NCBI RefSeq assembly: GCF_008087625.1
Contig: NZ_CP042997.1
Span: forward strand, 2,790,001 to 2,854,000
Direction of reading: 5' to 3'
DNA: 64,000 bases
Source: Aquisphaera giovannonii
GTDB taxonomy: Bacteria > Planctomycetota > Planctomycetia > Isosphaerales > Isosphaeraceae
Numbering within the stretch: the first letter of the stretch is position 1; each line of letters opens with the position of its first letter. The notes under the pieces are model-generated. The model did no database searches. It was not told where the DNA came from and saw only the letters and a list, made by a program, of their open reading frames with translations. Of the stretch, positions 45,224 to 54,080 are shown piece after piece. Position numbers and translations under genes: made by a program.

Positions 45224-45868
45224 TCATCTCGTGGGTTCGGGCAATTTTCGCCCGTCGAAGCCGACGAGCAGACCATGGACGAGGGCCCGGGCCAGTCCCG
45301 GGCCGAGCGGCTTGTCGCCATAGAGGAAGCCCAGCATCGGGACCACGATCACCCCTCGGACCATCGCGTTGAAATCGTCGAGGCGGTCGGCGAGCACGAT
45401 GCCCGCCTCGACGAGGCGTCGCGTCGCGGCCTCGGTGAGCCCGCTCAGATCGTGCTTCTCGCACGCCATCAGGTTCGCGGGATTCGATCCCGGAGGCCCG
45501 AAAATGGTGGCATACAGGAACCGTGCGCGGTCCGCGTCCTCGCGGCAGTAAGCATAGTGGGCCTCGATCACCCGCTCCAGGGCGTGGATCGGGTCCGGCT
45601 CCGAGGAGACGATCCGCCGGATCTGCTCCACCAGCAGGCCCAACGGCTCCTGGACGATCGCCCTGGCCAGGCCCTCCTTGCTGCCGAAGTAGTAATAGAG
45701 GGTCGGCTTGGCCACCCCGGCGGCCTCGACGATCTGCCGCACGGACGTCGCGTCGAAGCCCTGGTTGGCGAACAGTCGTGCGGCGGCTTTCGCGAGCGAC
45801 CTGGCCGCCGGCGCCGTCCGCCGGACGGACTCCACACCCAGACTTTCCGCCTCCGCCCTCTCGCTCAT
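45224..45868 (-). CDS. TetR/AcrR family repressor of the RND operon
   Basis: 214 residues. The N-terminal DNA-binding domain (about residues 20-66) has the TetR layout: A-A-A-R-L-F-A-N-Q-G-F, T-S-V-R-Q-I-V-E-A-A-G-V, then P-T-L-Y-Y-Y-F-G-S-K-E. The C-terminal half would bind an inducer. It is the first gene of the operon (TetR, fusion protein, pump), the fusion gene starting 4 bases after its stop. A palindrome 18-34 bases upstream is its likely operator, giving self-repression and control of efflux. Confidence 0.92.
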   Translation of the reverse strand: MSERAEAESLGVESVRRTAPAARSLAKAAARLFANQGFDATSVRQIVEAAGVAKPTLYYYFGSKEGLARAIVQEPLGLLVEQIRRIVSSEPDPIHALERVIEAHYAYCREDADRARFLYATIFGPPGSNPANLMACEKHDLSGLTEAATRRLVEAGIVLADRLDDFNAMVRGVIVVPMLGFLYGDKPLGPGLARALVHGLLVGFDGRKLPEPTR

Positions 45869-45886
45869 CCTCGTACTGACTCCGTT

Positions 45887-45902
45887 CCTACCGACCGGTA
45901 GG
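45887..45902. promoter_or_regulatory. probable TetR operator
   Basis: CCTACCGACCGGTAGG is a perfect 7-bp inverted repeat around AC, centred about 27 bases before the TetR start and about 120 bases before the divergent DUF442 gene. A position and symmetry typical of self-regulated TetR genes. Binding is inferred. Confidence 0.7.
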
Positions 45903-46013
45903 TATCTTCCAACAATGATCCGGATCGGTCAAGATCACCCGATGGGCCGAGGCTGAGAACGCCGGAAGACGCGGCCATCAGGCAGTTGAACGATCCACGG
46001 GAGCATTGCATCC

Positions 46014-46466
46014 ATGAACTTCAAGCACCACGTCACATCCTCGATTACGATCGCCGATCAGCCGACGGCCGAGGACCTGCTGGACTGCAAGTACGAGGGT
46101 TACGTGGGCGTGGTCAATCTCAGGAACGATGGCGAGCCGGAGCAGCCCCTCAGCACGTCGGCCGAGGGTGACCGGGTCCGGGCCGTCGGGCTGGAGTATC
46201 AGCATTACGGCGTCGGTGGCAAGCCGCTTTCCGACCCGGGCGTCGCCGAGGTCTGCGATTTCATCGACCGGCTGGCGGCGGGCGAGGGGAAGGTCCTCGT
46301 CCATTGCCGGAAGGGTCCGCGGGCTGCGGCCCTGGTCCTGATCCAGCAGGCTCGGGCGAACCACTGGACCGCGGCCGAAGCCCTCGAGAAGGGCCCCGCG
46401 ATGGGCCTTCAGGTCGACGGCCCATTGCGGGCCATGGTCGTCGACTACCTGGAAAAGAGACGCTGA
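46014..46466 (+). CDS. DUF442 protein tyrosine phosphatase-like protein
   Basis: 150 residues. The signature H-C-R-K-G-P-R-A-A-A carries the Cys and Arg of the DUF442/Blh phosphatase-like group, which uses a C-x4-R spacing. Upstream, V-G-V-V-N-L-R-N-D-G-E matches the conserved strand-turn of the family. Relatives have been connected with sulfide metabolism or phosphate ester hydrolysis; the reaction here is not known. It is divergent from the TetR gene, and convergent with the old yellow enzyme gene (16 bases apart). Confidence 0.82.
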   Translation: MNFKHHVTSSITIADQPTAEDLLDCKYEGYVGVVNLRNDGEPEQPLSTSAEGDRVRAVGLEYQHYGVGGKPLSDPGVAEVCDFIDRLAAGEGKVLVHCRKGPRAAALVLIQQARANHWTAAEALEKGPAMGLQVDGPLRAMVVDYLEKRR

Positions 46467-46482
46467 AAACCCCCGCCCGCGC

Positions 46483-47895
46483 TCATCGTTTGGCCTGGTC
46501 CCAGATGGGACCATAAACGTCCTTGTCGAACGGCGGGCAGCCGGTGGGGAACTGGCCGGCCTCATTGTGCTTCGACCGCATCAAGGCGGTGCAGTAGCTG
46601 AAGGTGCGGCAGAGCCGCTTCGGGTCGAGCGGCTGCCCGGCGGCGACCCTGCGGCCGAAATCCGGCTGCGACAGGGAGCCCCGGCCGATCCCCACGAACG
46701 TCGCGGCGCCGGCGGCGACGTTCGCGGCGCCTGCCTGGAAGGCGAAGGCCTGGAGCCAGCTGTAGCCGGAGCCGACGACCGGGAGACCCGGATACGCCCG
46801 CTGGATCTCCGCGGTCAGCCGGAAGTGCCGATCGACGCCGATCAGCGGATGCTCGGGCGTCTCATAGCCGTCCGGCGGGGCATACTCGAACGGCCTGACG
46901 AGATGCGGGCTGGCGTACGGGTTCCCCAAGGTGATGTTCAGCAGGTCCAGACCGGCGTCCCTCATGAGGCCGACGAGCGCCTTCGGCTCGGCTAGGTCGG
47001 CCTCGACGGGGGCCTCCGCGTCGGTCCCCCACGCCGAAGCGGCCGGGGCCTGGAAGGTCGCCGGGATACCGGTCCCATCCGGGCCTTTCTGGAAAGGCAC
47101 GCCGTCGAATACGTTGAGGCGGGCGGCGATGATCCCGGTGGGGTAGGCGTCGCGGAGTCTGGCGATGAGCTGGACGACGAACCTCGTCCGATTCTCGAAC
47201 GATCCGCCGTACATCCCGGGTCGGCCCCGCGCGGCGAGCAGCTCATTGAGTAGGTATCGGTGGCATTGCTTGATGTCGATGAAGTCGAAGCCGACCCGGT
47301 AAGCCAGTCCTGCCGCGGCGACGTATGCGTCCTGGAGCCGGTCCAGCTCCGCGTCCGAGATCAACGGAACGGACGGCGATGCCACCGTCCCCTGCGTCCT
47401 GTCCATCACCGTCCTCGGATCGAGGAGCGGATCGTGCTGGGCGAGGATCGGCTTCGCGCAGGAATAGCGACCGGAATGGGTGAGCTGGAGGCCCAGGAGC
47501 AGGTCATCCTCGCCTCGCATCGCCTCGCGGTGGGCCCGGCGACAGGTGTCGACCAGGCGTCCCAGCTCCGCGGCGTTCGCCTCGTTGATGACAAGCTGCC
47601 TGGGATTGGCCCGTCCCTCCGGGACGACGGCGCAGGCCTCCCCCCAAACGAGCTTCGCCCCGCCGTCGCCGAAGCGCTCATATCGGCGGAATGTGAGGTC
47701 GCTCGGCGTTCCGTCGGCGTTGCCGTCGCAGCCTTCCATCGGCTGGATCGCGAGCCGGTTCCCGACGGACCGTCCGCCGACGCGGGCCGGGGCGAGGAGG
47801 GGGGAAAGGTCGGATTGCAGGCGGATCGGCAGGCCGAGCGAGCGGGCGTCGGCGAGGAGCGATTCCGCGTTCTTATATTTGAAGTATCGCGACAT
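46483..47895 (-). CDS. NADH:flavin oxidoreductase (old yellow enzyme family)
   Basis: 470 residues. The TIM-barrel FMN site elements are visible: I-Q-P-M-E-G near residue 50, F-I-D-I-K-Q-C-H-R-Y-L-L then Y-G-G-S-F-E-N-R-T-R-F, and a C-terminal V-G-S-G-Y-S-W and F-V-G-I-G-R-G. It is a single-domain OYE-like enzyme without the iron-sulfur and Rossmann extension of the larger 2,4-dienoyl-CoA reductase type. It reduces an activated alkene or related substrate with NAD(P)H in the cytoplasm; substrate unknown. Divergent from the TPR gene across 206 bases. Confidence 0.87.
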   Translation of the reverse strand: MSRYFKYKNAESLLADARSLGLPIRLQSDLSPLLAPARVGGRSVGNRLAIQPMEGCDGNADGTPSDLTFRRYERFGDGGAKLVWGEACAVVPEGRANPRQLVINEANAAELGRLVDTCRRAHREAMRGEDDLLLGLQLTHSGRYSCAKPILAQHDPLLDPRTVMDRTQGTVASPSVPLISDAELDRLQDAYVAAAGLAYRVGFDFIDIKQCHRYLLNELLAARGRPGMYGGSFENRTRFVVQLIARLRDAYPTGIIAARLNVFDGVPFQKGPDGTGIPATFQAPAASAWGTDAEAPVEADLAEPKALVGLMRDAGLDLLNITLGNPYASPHLVRPFEYAPPDGYETPEHPLIGVDRHFRLTAEIQRAYPGLPVVGSGYSWLQAFAFQAGAANVAAGAATFVGIGRGSLSQPDFGRRVAAGQPLDPKRLCRTFSYCTALMRSKHNEAGQFPTGCPPFDKDVYGPIWDQAKR

Positions 47896-48101
47896 CGTGG
47901 ACCATCATGGGGTAGGAATGGGCACAGGCCCATCCTGTCATCCCCGGGGGCGGCCCGCAAGCCGGGCGGGAAACCGCGGGGCGGGGCCATGGCCGGCCGT
48001 TCGGTTCCTTGACGAAGGCGTTCGGACATACCTAGATTGGAATCGTACTCTTGGATCGCCCGCACCCCACCGCGGCGGGCCAGGCGCCGGAGGTGTCGCT
48101 C

Positions 48102-50882
48102 ATGTCAGATCGAGGCGGATTCCGGGTCGTCGTGGCCGCGATTTCCCTGGTGTCGATCCTCGCCGGCCCCGGGACGCCCCTCGCCCGCGGCGGGGAAGAC
48201 CCCCGGACGGCGACGGCCTTCCTCCAGGCCCTCCGCGATCGGGGGCTCGCCGACCTGGCGATCGATTACATCGACATCCTGCGTCACGACCCGGCCTGCC
48301 CACCGGATCTCAGGGCCTCGCTGGACTACGTCGAGGGCTCCACGCTCATCGACGAGGCGACCCGCATCAACGACGCCACGCGCCAGCAGGAGCTGCTCGA
48401 GCAGGCCCGGGCGAGGCTCGAAGGGTTCCTCAAGGCCCAGCCCGGGCATGCCCTATCCCGCCAGGCGCGGGTGCAGCTCGCCCGCCTCCTGTTCGAGCGG
48501 GGCCGCTCCACGATGCTGATCGCCGAGGAGATCCAGGTGCCCTCCCAGAAGGCAGCGAAGGTCGACGAGGCCCGCGCCCTGTATGCGAAGGCGAGGGATG
48601 CCTACGGCGAGGCCGTGACCGTCTTCGGCAACGCCCTGAAGGCTTATCCCGTCTCCTTGCCGGCCAACGACCCCCGCGTGGCCGAGCGGAACAGCCTGGA
48701 AAACGACCATTTATTCGCGACCCTGAAGAAGGGCATCGCGCAATACGAGCTCGCGGGGACCTATCCGGCCGGCTCGGCGGAGCGGGCCTCAGGGCTCGAG
48801 GCCGCGATGAAGGACTTCCACTCCCTCTGGGAGGGCCATCGCAGCCAGCTCGCCGGCCTCGCGGCCCGGATGTGGGAGGCCAAGTGCTTCGAGGAGCAGG
48901 GCAGGATCGGCGAGGCCGTCGGCATCTACAAGGAGCTCCTGAGCCACACCGACCCGCAGCTCCGCGACCTCCAGAGCAACATCAGCTATTTCCACATCGT
49001 CGCACTCGGCAAGCGGAAGGAGTACGCCCTGGCGGCGGACGAGGCCGTCCGCTGGCTCGAGAAATACAACCGACGCGAGGAGACGAGGTCGGCAACCCGC
49101 CTCGGCGTCCTCCTCGAGCTGGCCAAGGACCTCGACGCCCAGCTCGGGGCGAACGAGGACAAGGCGGAAAAGCAGGCGGCCGCGAAGCGGATCGTCGAGG
49201 CCGTCTCCCAGGTCGTCCGGTTCGCGACGCCGTACAAGAACGAGGCCCTTGCGCTGCTGCGGAAGTACAAGCCGTCCTCCGCCGTGAAGCCGGAGGACCT
49301 CGCCCGGATCAGCGTGGATGACGCCATCGCCCAGGCCGAGGAGGCCATGGCCGCGCGAGACTGGGAACGCGCCATCGCCTTCTACCGCGCGGCGATCCGC
49401 AAGGCCGACGCCCGCAGGGACCTGGACCGCATCAACCAGGCCCGCTACAACCTGTCGTTCTGTTATTACATGAACAAGCAGTTCTACGAGTCGGACGTGC
49501 TGGCGGAGCACCTGGCCCGGCGATACCCGCGCAACCCGCTGGGGCCCCAGGCCGCCGAGCTGGCCATGCAGGACCTGGTCGAGGCCTACAACGTCCACCG
49601 GGAGATCGACCGCGGCAGCGACCTCGCCCGGCTCGTCGGCGTGGCGCGATATGCGGCGGAAACCTTCTCCGACCGCGAGCAGGGGGACGACGCGCGGCTG
49701 AATCTCGGCCAGATCGAGCTGGGCCAGGGGAAGTTCGACGAGGCGATCGCCGACTTCTCGGCGGTCCGCGAGCGGTCGCCCAAGAAGCTCGAGGCCCGGA
49801 CCCGGCTCGGCGGCGCCCTCTGGGCGAAGAGCCGCGCGCTGGACCGGGCCGGCGAGGCCAAGAAGGCCGCCGCCGAGGCAACCGCGGCGATCGACATCCT
49901 CGCGAAGACGCTCCAGGCCCGCCAGGAATCCCAGGCACCGGCCTCCGACCCCGGCACGCTGAACAACGCCGCGGACCTGGCCGTGGCCCTGACAGAGACC
50001 GGGAAGGTCAAGGAGGCCCTGGCGATGCTGGCGCCGATCGTCAAGGCCCAGGCCACGAGGTCCGGCCCCGCCTTCTCCCGGCTCATGGAGGCCAACCTCC
50101 TCGCCCAGATCGCCGACAATCAGGTCGAGCCGGCGATCCAGTCCATGAAGGCCATCGAGCAGGCGGGCAACTCCGCCGGCCTCACCCAGCTGTATCTGAA
50201 GCTGGGGATGCTCTTCGAGAAGACGATGGACCAACTGCGGGCCAGGCAGGACCGGGCGGGGCTGGAGCGGATGCAGCGGGCCTACCGCGCCCTGCTGGGC
50301 ACGCTGGCGGAGAGCCGGTCCGGCCAGAGTTACCAGTCGCTGGACTGGGCCGGGAGGGGGCTCCTCTCCCTCAACGCGGGCGAGGAGGCGGAGAAGGTCT
50401 ATCGCCGGATTCTCTCGGAATCGGTCGCCAATCCCGATTTCCTCAGCCAGGCCGGCTCCTCGGATCGCCTCATGCTGGCCCGGGTGAAGCTCGCGGCCGC
50501 GCTCAGGCTCCAGGGGACGAAGGAGCCCAAGAAGCTCGACGAAGCAGCCTCGCTCGTCGAGGAGATCCTGTCCAAGAACACGAAATATCTGGAGCCGCTC
50601 GTCGAGAAGGGCAACCTCCTGGAGGCCCAGGCTGCGGCCGGGCAGTCCGACTGGAACCAGGCCTTCCGCCACTGGCAGGACCTTGCCCAGAAGCTGGGCA
50701 GGTCGCGGCCCCGGCCCACGAGCTACTTCGAGGCCTGGTACCACGCGGCCGATTGCCTGCGCAATCAGAAGGACTACACCAAAGCCCGCCAGACGCTCAA
50801 CGGCGTCATGCGGCTCAACCCGGGCGTCGGCGGCCCGGAGATGAAGAAGAAGTACGAGGACCTGCTCGCGCGGCTGAAGTGA
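48102..50882 (+). CDS. large secreted TPR-repeat protein
   Basis: 926 residues from an ATG with GGAGG 8 bases upstream; a signal peptide (V-V-V-A-A-I-S-L-V-S-I-L-A-G) ends near A-R-G-G-E-D. The rest is almost entirely helical with tandem TPR-like units (for example A-L-Y-A-K-A-R-D-A-Y-G-E-A and Y-N-L-S-F-C-Y-Y-M-N-K-Q) and Lys/Glu-rich helices. No catalytic domain. It may scaffold an extracytoplasmic complex. A shorter TPR gene follows after 69 bases, so the two may act together. Confidence 0.8.
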   Translation: MSDRGGFRVVVAAISLVSILAGPGTPLARGGEDPRTATAFLQALRDRGLADLAIDYIDILRHDPACPPDLRASLDYVEGSTLIDEATRINDATRQQELLEQARARLEGFLKAQPGHALSRQARVQLARLLFERGRSTMLIAEEIQVPSQKAAKVDEARALYAKARDAYGEAVTVFGNALKAYPVSLPANDPRVAERNSLENDHLFATLKKGIAQYELAGTYPAGSAERASGLEAAMKDFHSLWEGHRSQLAGLAARMWEAKCFEEQGRIGEAVGIYKELLSHTDPQLRDLQSNISYFHIVALGKRKEYALAADEAVRWLEKYNRREETRSATRLGVLLELAKDLDAQLGANEDKAEKQAAAKRIVEAVSQVVRFATPYKNEALALLRKYKPSSAVKPEDLARISVDDAIAQAEEAMAARDWERAIAFYRAAIRKADARRDLDRINQARYNLSFCYYMNKQFYESDVLAEHLARRYPRNPLGPQAAELAMQDLVEAYNVHREIDRGSDLARLVGVARYAAETFSDREQGDDARLNLGQIELGQGKFDEAIADFSAVRERSPKKLEARTRLGGALWAKSRALDRAGEAKKAAAEATAAIDILAKTLQARQESQAPASDPGTLNNAADLAVALTETGKVKEALAMLAPIVKAQATRSGPAFSRLMEANLLAQIADNQVEPAIQSMKAIEQAGNSAGLTQLYLKLGMLFEKTMDQLRARQDRAGLERMQRAYRALLGTLAESRSGQSYQSLDWAGRGLLSLNAGEEAEKVYRRILSESVANPDFLSQAGSSDRLMLARVKLAAALRLQGTKEPKKLDEAASLVEEILSKNTKYLEPLVEKGNLLEAQAAAGQSDWNQAFRHWQDLAQKLGRSRPRPTSYFEAWYHAADCLRNQKDYTKARQTLNGVMRLNPGVGGPEMKKKYEDLLARLK

Positions 50883-50951
50883 GGCCGCGAGCCGCCGGGA
50901 CGGACATCCTTCCAGCTCAACAAGACGGCGCTGTTCCCCGAGGAGCTCTCC

Positions 50952-52022
50952 ATGACCGCATCGAAGCCCCCCCGAATGCGATCCACAGCCCGCAACCGGG
51001 CGTTGGCGACGATGCTGCTGCTGGCATCATCCGTCGCCCCATGCCTCGCGGATGAGGTGCTGCTCACACCCGGCTCCACTCTGAAAGGGTCCTCCGGCGG
51101 CCGGGTGCGCGGCCAGGTCCAATCGGAGGGCCCGACCGAGATCGTCGTGCAACTGGGCAACTCCACGACCACGGTGCCGACGGACCAGATCGCCACGATC
51201 CGCTACGACGGCCAGCCGGCCACGCTCCAACTCGCCGAGTCGCGCGAGAACGGAGGCCAGCTCGCCGAGGCGGCGGAGCTGTACAGGAAGGCCGCCGCCG
51301 AGGCCGCGGATCGGCCGTTCGTCGCCCAGTCGGCCCTCTACCACGAGGCCGCCGCGCTGGCCGACCTGGCCTCGATCGAGCCCGACCGGCTGAAGGACGC
51401 CAAGGACCGTCTCACGCGATTCGTCCAGAAGTATCCGAGCAGTCGCCACATCATCCCGGCCCGCGAGGACCTGGCTCGCATCCAGCTCGCCTCAGGTGAC
51501 CACGCCGGCGCGGAGGCGAACGTCGCCGAGCTGGCCAAGATCCCGAAGGCTTCGGAGAAGGCCGGGGTGCTGCACGCCCGGGTGCTGTCGAATGAGGGGA
51601 AGGACGACGAGGCCATCTCCGAGCTCGATCGCATCCTCGCCTCGGCGGCCGATCATCCGATCACCCAGCGTGAGGCTCGCCTGGCCAAGGCCGAGGCGCT
51701 CGTCAACCGGAAGAAGTACTCGGACGCGGAAACCATTGTCCGGCAGGTGATCGCGGCCAACGGGGCGGAGGACGTGGCGGCCCAGTCCGCCGCCTACAAC
51801 ATCCTGGGCGACTGCCTGCGCGAGGCGAACCGGCCGAAGGACGCCCTGATCGCGTACCTCCACACCGACCTGCTCTACGCCAAGGACAAGCAGGAACATC
51901 CCCGCGCGCTGTACCAGATCGCCAAGCTCTTCCGTGTGCTCAAGCAGGACGGCAAGGCCGACGAGTACTCCCAGCGGCTCCGCCAGGAATACCCGCGGAG
52001 CCCCTGGCTCTCCGCGAAGTGA
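50952..52022 (+). CDS. secreted TPR protein with N-terminal beta domain
   Basis: 356 residues; GAGGAG ribosome site 6 bases before the ATG. A signal peptide (A-L-A-T-M-L-L-L-A-S-S-V-A-P-C-L-A) precedes a small beta domain of about 50 residues (G-R-V-R-G-Q-V ... T-T-T-V-P-T-D-Q-I-A-T-I-R-Y) of a kind common at the start of planctomycete secreted proteins. Five or six TPR units follow (for example A-E-L-Y-R-K-A-A-A-E-A). Probably co-transcribed with the large TPR gene upstream. Confidence 0.78.
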   Translation: MTASKPPRMRSTARNRALATMLLLASSVAPCLADEVLLTPGSTLKGSSGGRVRGQVQSEGPTEIVVQLGNSTTTVPTDQIATIRYDGQPATLQLAESRENGGQLAEAAELYRKAAAEAADRPFVAQSALYHEAAALADLASIEPDRLKDAKDRLTRFVQKYPSSRHIIPAREDLARIQLASGDHAGAEANVAELAKIPKASEKAGVLHARVLSNEGKDDEAISELDRILASAADHPITQREARLAKAEALVNRKKYSDAETIVRQVIAANGAEDVAAQSAAYNILGDCLREANRPKDALIAYLHTDLLYAKDKQEHPRALYQIAKLFRVLKQDGKADEYSQRLRQEYPRSPWLSAK

Positions 52023-52159
52023 CGCGATGCCCGCCCTCCTGACGATCGATCCGAGTCCCGCGCCGTGCCTCGCGAAGTACGCCGATCAGAACGAGCCCGA
52101 GGGGCGCCATGCGGCCCGGATCTCCAACCCGGGAACCGTCCCCCGGCTTCGGCCCGGCC

Positions 52160-52435
52160 TCAGAGGCGAAGCCCGAGGTCTTCGCTGCCCCGGGGCTTGT
52201 CTCCCTGCCTGTCCCGCCCGGCACGGTCGCCGCGTCTCCAGTAGATGACGGCATTCCCGACCGCCCAGACGCCGAATCCCGCGCAGATGATCGCCCAGGC
52301 GACCCTCTGGCTGATTGCCCCGGGCGCCGGGCTGCCGTCCGGGCCGGTCCTCGTCATGGTCAGCAGGGCGAAGACCCCGAGCATCTCGATGAAGATGCCC
52401 GAGAGTCGCAGGATCTGCCCGTGGAGGCGTGTCAT
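52160..52435 (-). CDS. small two-helix membrane protein
   Basis: 91 residues. Two hydrophobic helices (I-F-I-E-M-L-G-V-F-A-L-L-T-M and V-A-W-A-I-I-C-A-G-F-G-V-W-A-V-G) and a charged C-terminal tail rich in Arg, Gly and Asp. No family recognised. It lies 80 bases downstream of the Gfo/Idh/MocA gene, separated by a hairpin, so it probably has its own transcript. The frame is open further upstream without a ribosome site. Confidence 0.5.
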   Translation of the reverse strand: MTRLHGQILRLSGIFIEMLGVFALLTMTRTGPDGSPAPGAISQRVAWAIICAGFGVWAVGNAVIYWRRGDRAGRDRQGDKPRGSEDLGLRL

Positions 52436-52455
52436 CGCCGAGTTCCGGACTGGTG

Positions 52456-52496
52456 GAGTGGAGAGGCGGGCGGCATCTGCCGCCCGCCGGCCACTC
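52456..52496. terminator. strong GC hairpin downstream of Gfo/Idh/MocA gene
   Basis: GGCGGGCGGCA (52465-52475) pairs with TGCCGCCCGCC (52478-52488); outer bases GAGTGG (52456-52461) and CCACTC (52491-52496) extend it. It lies 20 bases after the stop of the minus-strand oxidoreductase gene and likely ends its transcript, although no T-tract is present. Confidence 0.6.
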
Positions 52497-52515
52497 TTGG
52501 ACGGACTTGGTGCGA

Positions 52516-53871
52516 TCAGATGGCGGGGAGCTCGAATCCCTTCCTCGCCTCGCGGGACAGCAGCGCGTTGGCCTCGGGGTCGTTCTTGACGGTCTCGGAT
52601 TCGACGTCCCACTCGAGCTTGCGGCCGACCTTGTACGCGATGTTGCCCAGGTGGCAGGTGTTGGTCGAGCGGTGGGCGATCTCGATGTCGCAGGTCGGCC
52701 TGGCCCGCGACTTCATGCAGTCCAGGAAGTTGCGGACGTGCGGGTTCTGCCCGTCCACGCCCTTCTCCTTCTCCGGCTTGAGGTCGATCTTGCGTGGCTC
52801 GCGGGCGCCGTGCACCAGGCGGATGCCGTACGGGAGGTTGGTCTGGTCCGGGATGACCTCGAAGCCGTTCCGGTCGAGCATCAGGCTGCCGTCGGTGCCG
52901 CAGAAGAGGATGCCGTAGTCCTTGCCGTTGAGCCTAAGGCCGTTCCCCTTGTGCATCGAATACGTGAGCAGGCAGGACGGGAACTCGTAGACGACCTGGA
53001 GGGTGTCCGGCGTGTCCCGATCGTCGTCCGTGGTCATGACGCCGCCCTGGGCGTAAACCGACTTCGGGCCCTTGGCGTCGAGCGCCCAGAGGACGATGTC
53101 GTTGAGGTGGACGCCCCAGTCGCTCATCATGCCGCCGGCATAATCGAAGAACCAGCGGAAGAGCAGGTGGAACCGGTTCGGGTTGAATGCGCGCTTGGGC
53201 GCGGGGCCGAGCCAGCGGTCGTAGTCGACGTACGACGGGGCCTCGCCGTCGGGATACTTGCCCATCCCGGTCGGGCTGATGTTTTCATAGTTCCAGGTCT
53301 GCACCCAGAAGACTTTCCCGAGCTTGCCCGACTTGACGATGTCCACGGCCTTCTGGAAATGGCTGGACGACCTCTGCTGGGTGCCCACGGCCATCACCTT
53401 GTCGTACTTCCGGGCCGCGGCGATCATGGCCCGCCCCTCGGCCACGTTGTGGGCCACGGGCTTCTCGACGTAGACGTCCTTGCCCGCCATGACCGCGTGG
53501 ATCGAGGGCAGCGCGTGCCAGTGGTCGGGAGTGGCGATGATGACGGCGTCCACGTCCTTGTCGTCCAGCATGTACCGGTAGTCGCGCCCGGTTTTGGGAG
53601 TATTCTTCTTCTCCTTCTTCACCCGCTCGGCCGTCTCCCCTGCGTGGTGGTCGTCCACGTCCGCGATGGCCACGAGCTCGACGTCCGGCTGGGGCAGGAA
53701 GGAATCGAGGAGCTGATTCCCGCGGCTGCCGGAGCCGATGATGCCGAGGCGGATCTTCCCGTTGGCCGAACCCGACTTGCCGATGGCGGGCGCCGCGATG
53801 AGCGAGGCCGCCCCGGCGGTCGCCCCGACCGAGCCCACGAAGCCGCGCCGCGTCATACCCTCATTGGACAT
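52516..53871 (-). CDS. secreted Gfo/Idh/MocA family oxidoreductase
   Basis: 451 residues from an ATG with AGGTGA 6 bases upstream (a GTG three codons earlier lacks this). A Tat signal (T-R-R-G-F-V-G-S-V-G-A-T-A-G-A) precedes the Rossmann domain with G-I-I-G-S-G-S-R-G. The catalytic segment V-E-K-P-V-A-H-N-V-A-E-G is intact and the C-terminal domain has the H-L-N-D-I-V-L-W family segment. It is probably an NAD(P)-linked sugar or inositol oxidoreductase. Monocistronic. Confidence 0.9.
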   Translation of the reverse strand: MSNEGMTRRGFVGSVGATAGAASLIAAPAIGKSGSANGKIRLGIIGSGSRGNQLLDSFLPQPDVELVAIADVDDHHAGETAERVKKEKKNTPKTGRDYRYMLDDKDVDAVIIATPDHWHALPSIHAVMAGKDVYVEKPVAHNVAEGRAMIAAARKYDKVMAVGTQQRSSSHFQKAVDIVKSGKLGKVFWVQTWNYENISPTGMGKYPDGEAPSYVDYDRWLGPAPKRAFNPNRFHLLFRWFFDYAGGMMSDWGVHLNDIVLWALDAKGPKSVYAQGGVMTTDDDRDTPDTLQVVYEFPSCLLTYSMHKGNGLRLNGKDYGILFCGTDGSLMLDRNGFEVIPDQTNLPYGIRLVHGAREPRKIDLKPEKEKGVDGQNPHVRNFLDCMKSRARPTCDIEIAHRSTNTCHLGNIAYKVGRKLEWDVESETVKNDPEANALLSREARKGFELPAI

Positions 53872-54080
53872 AATCGTCACCTAATGTTGCCTGGATCAGG
53901 TCGTTGGCGATCCGGCGCTTCGCACGACCGCGCCGGGCAATACCGCTACGATCGTAACGGCACCCGAGGGCCTTCGCCAGGGGCGGGCGCGTTGACGCCT
54001 GTCCCCGGCGGCTTTAGCCTGTGGAGGGGGCCCCTAGCCCCTTTCCTCCCCATCTCCAATCGTGAAGCGCGAGGTGGCCG

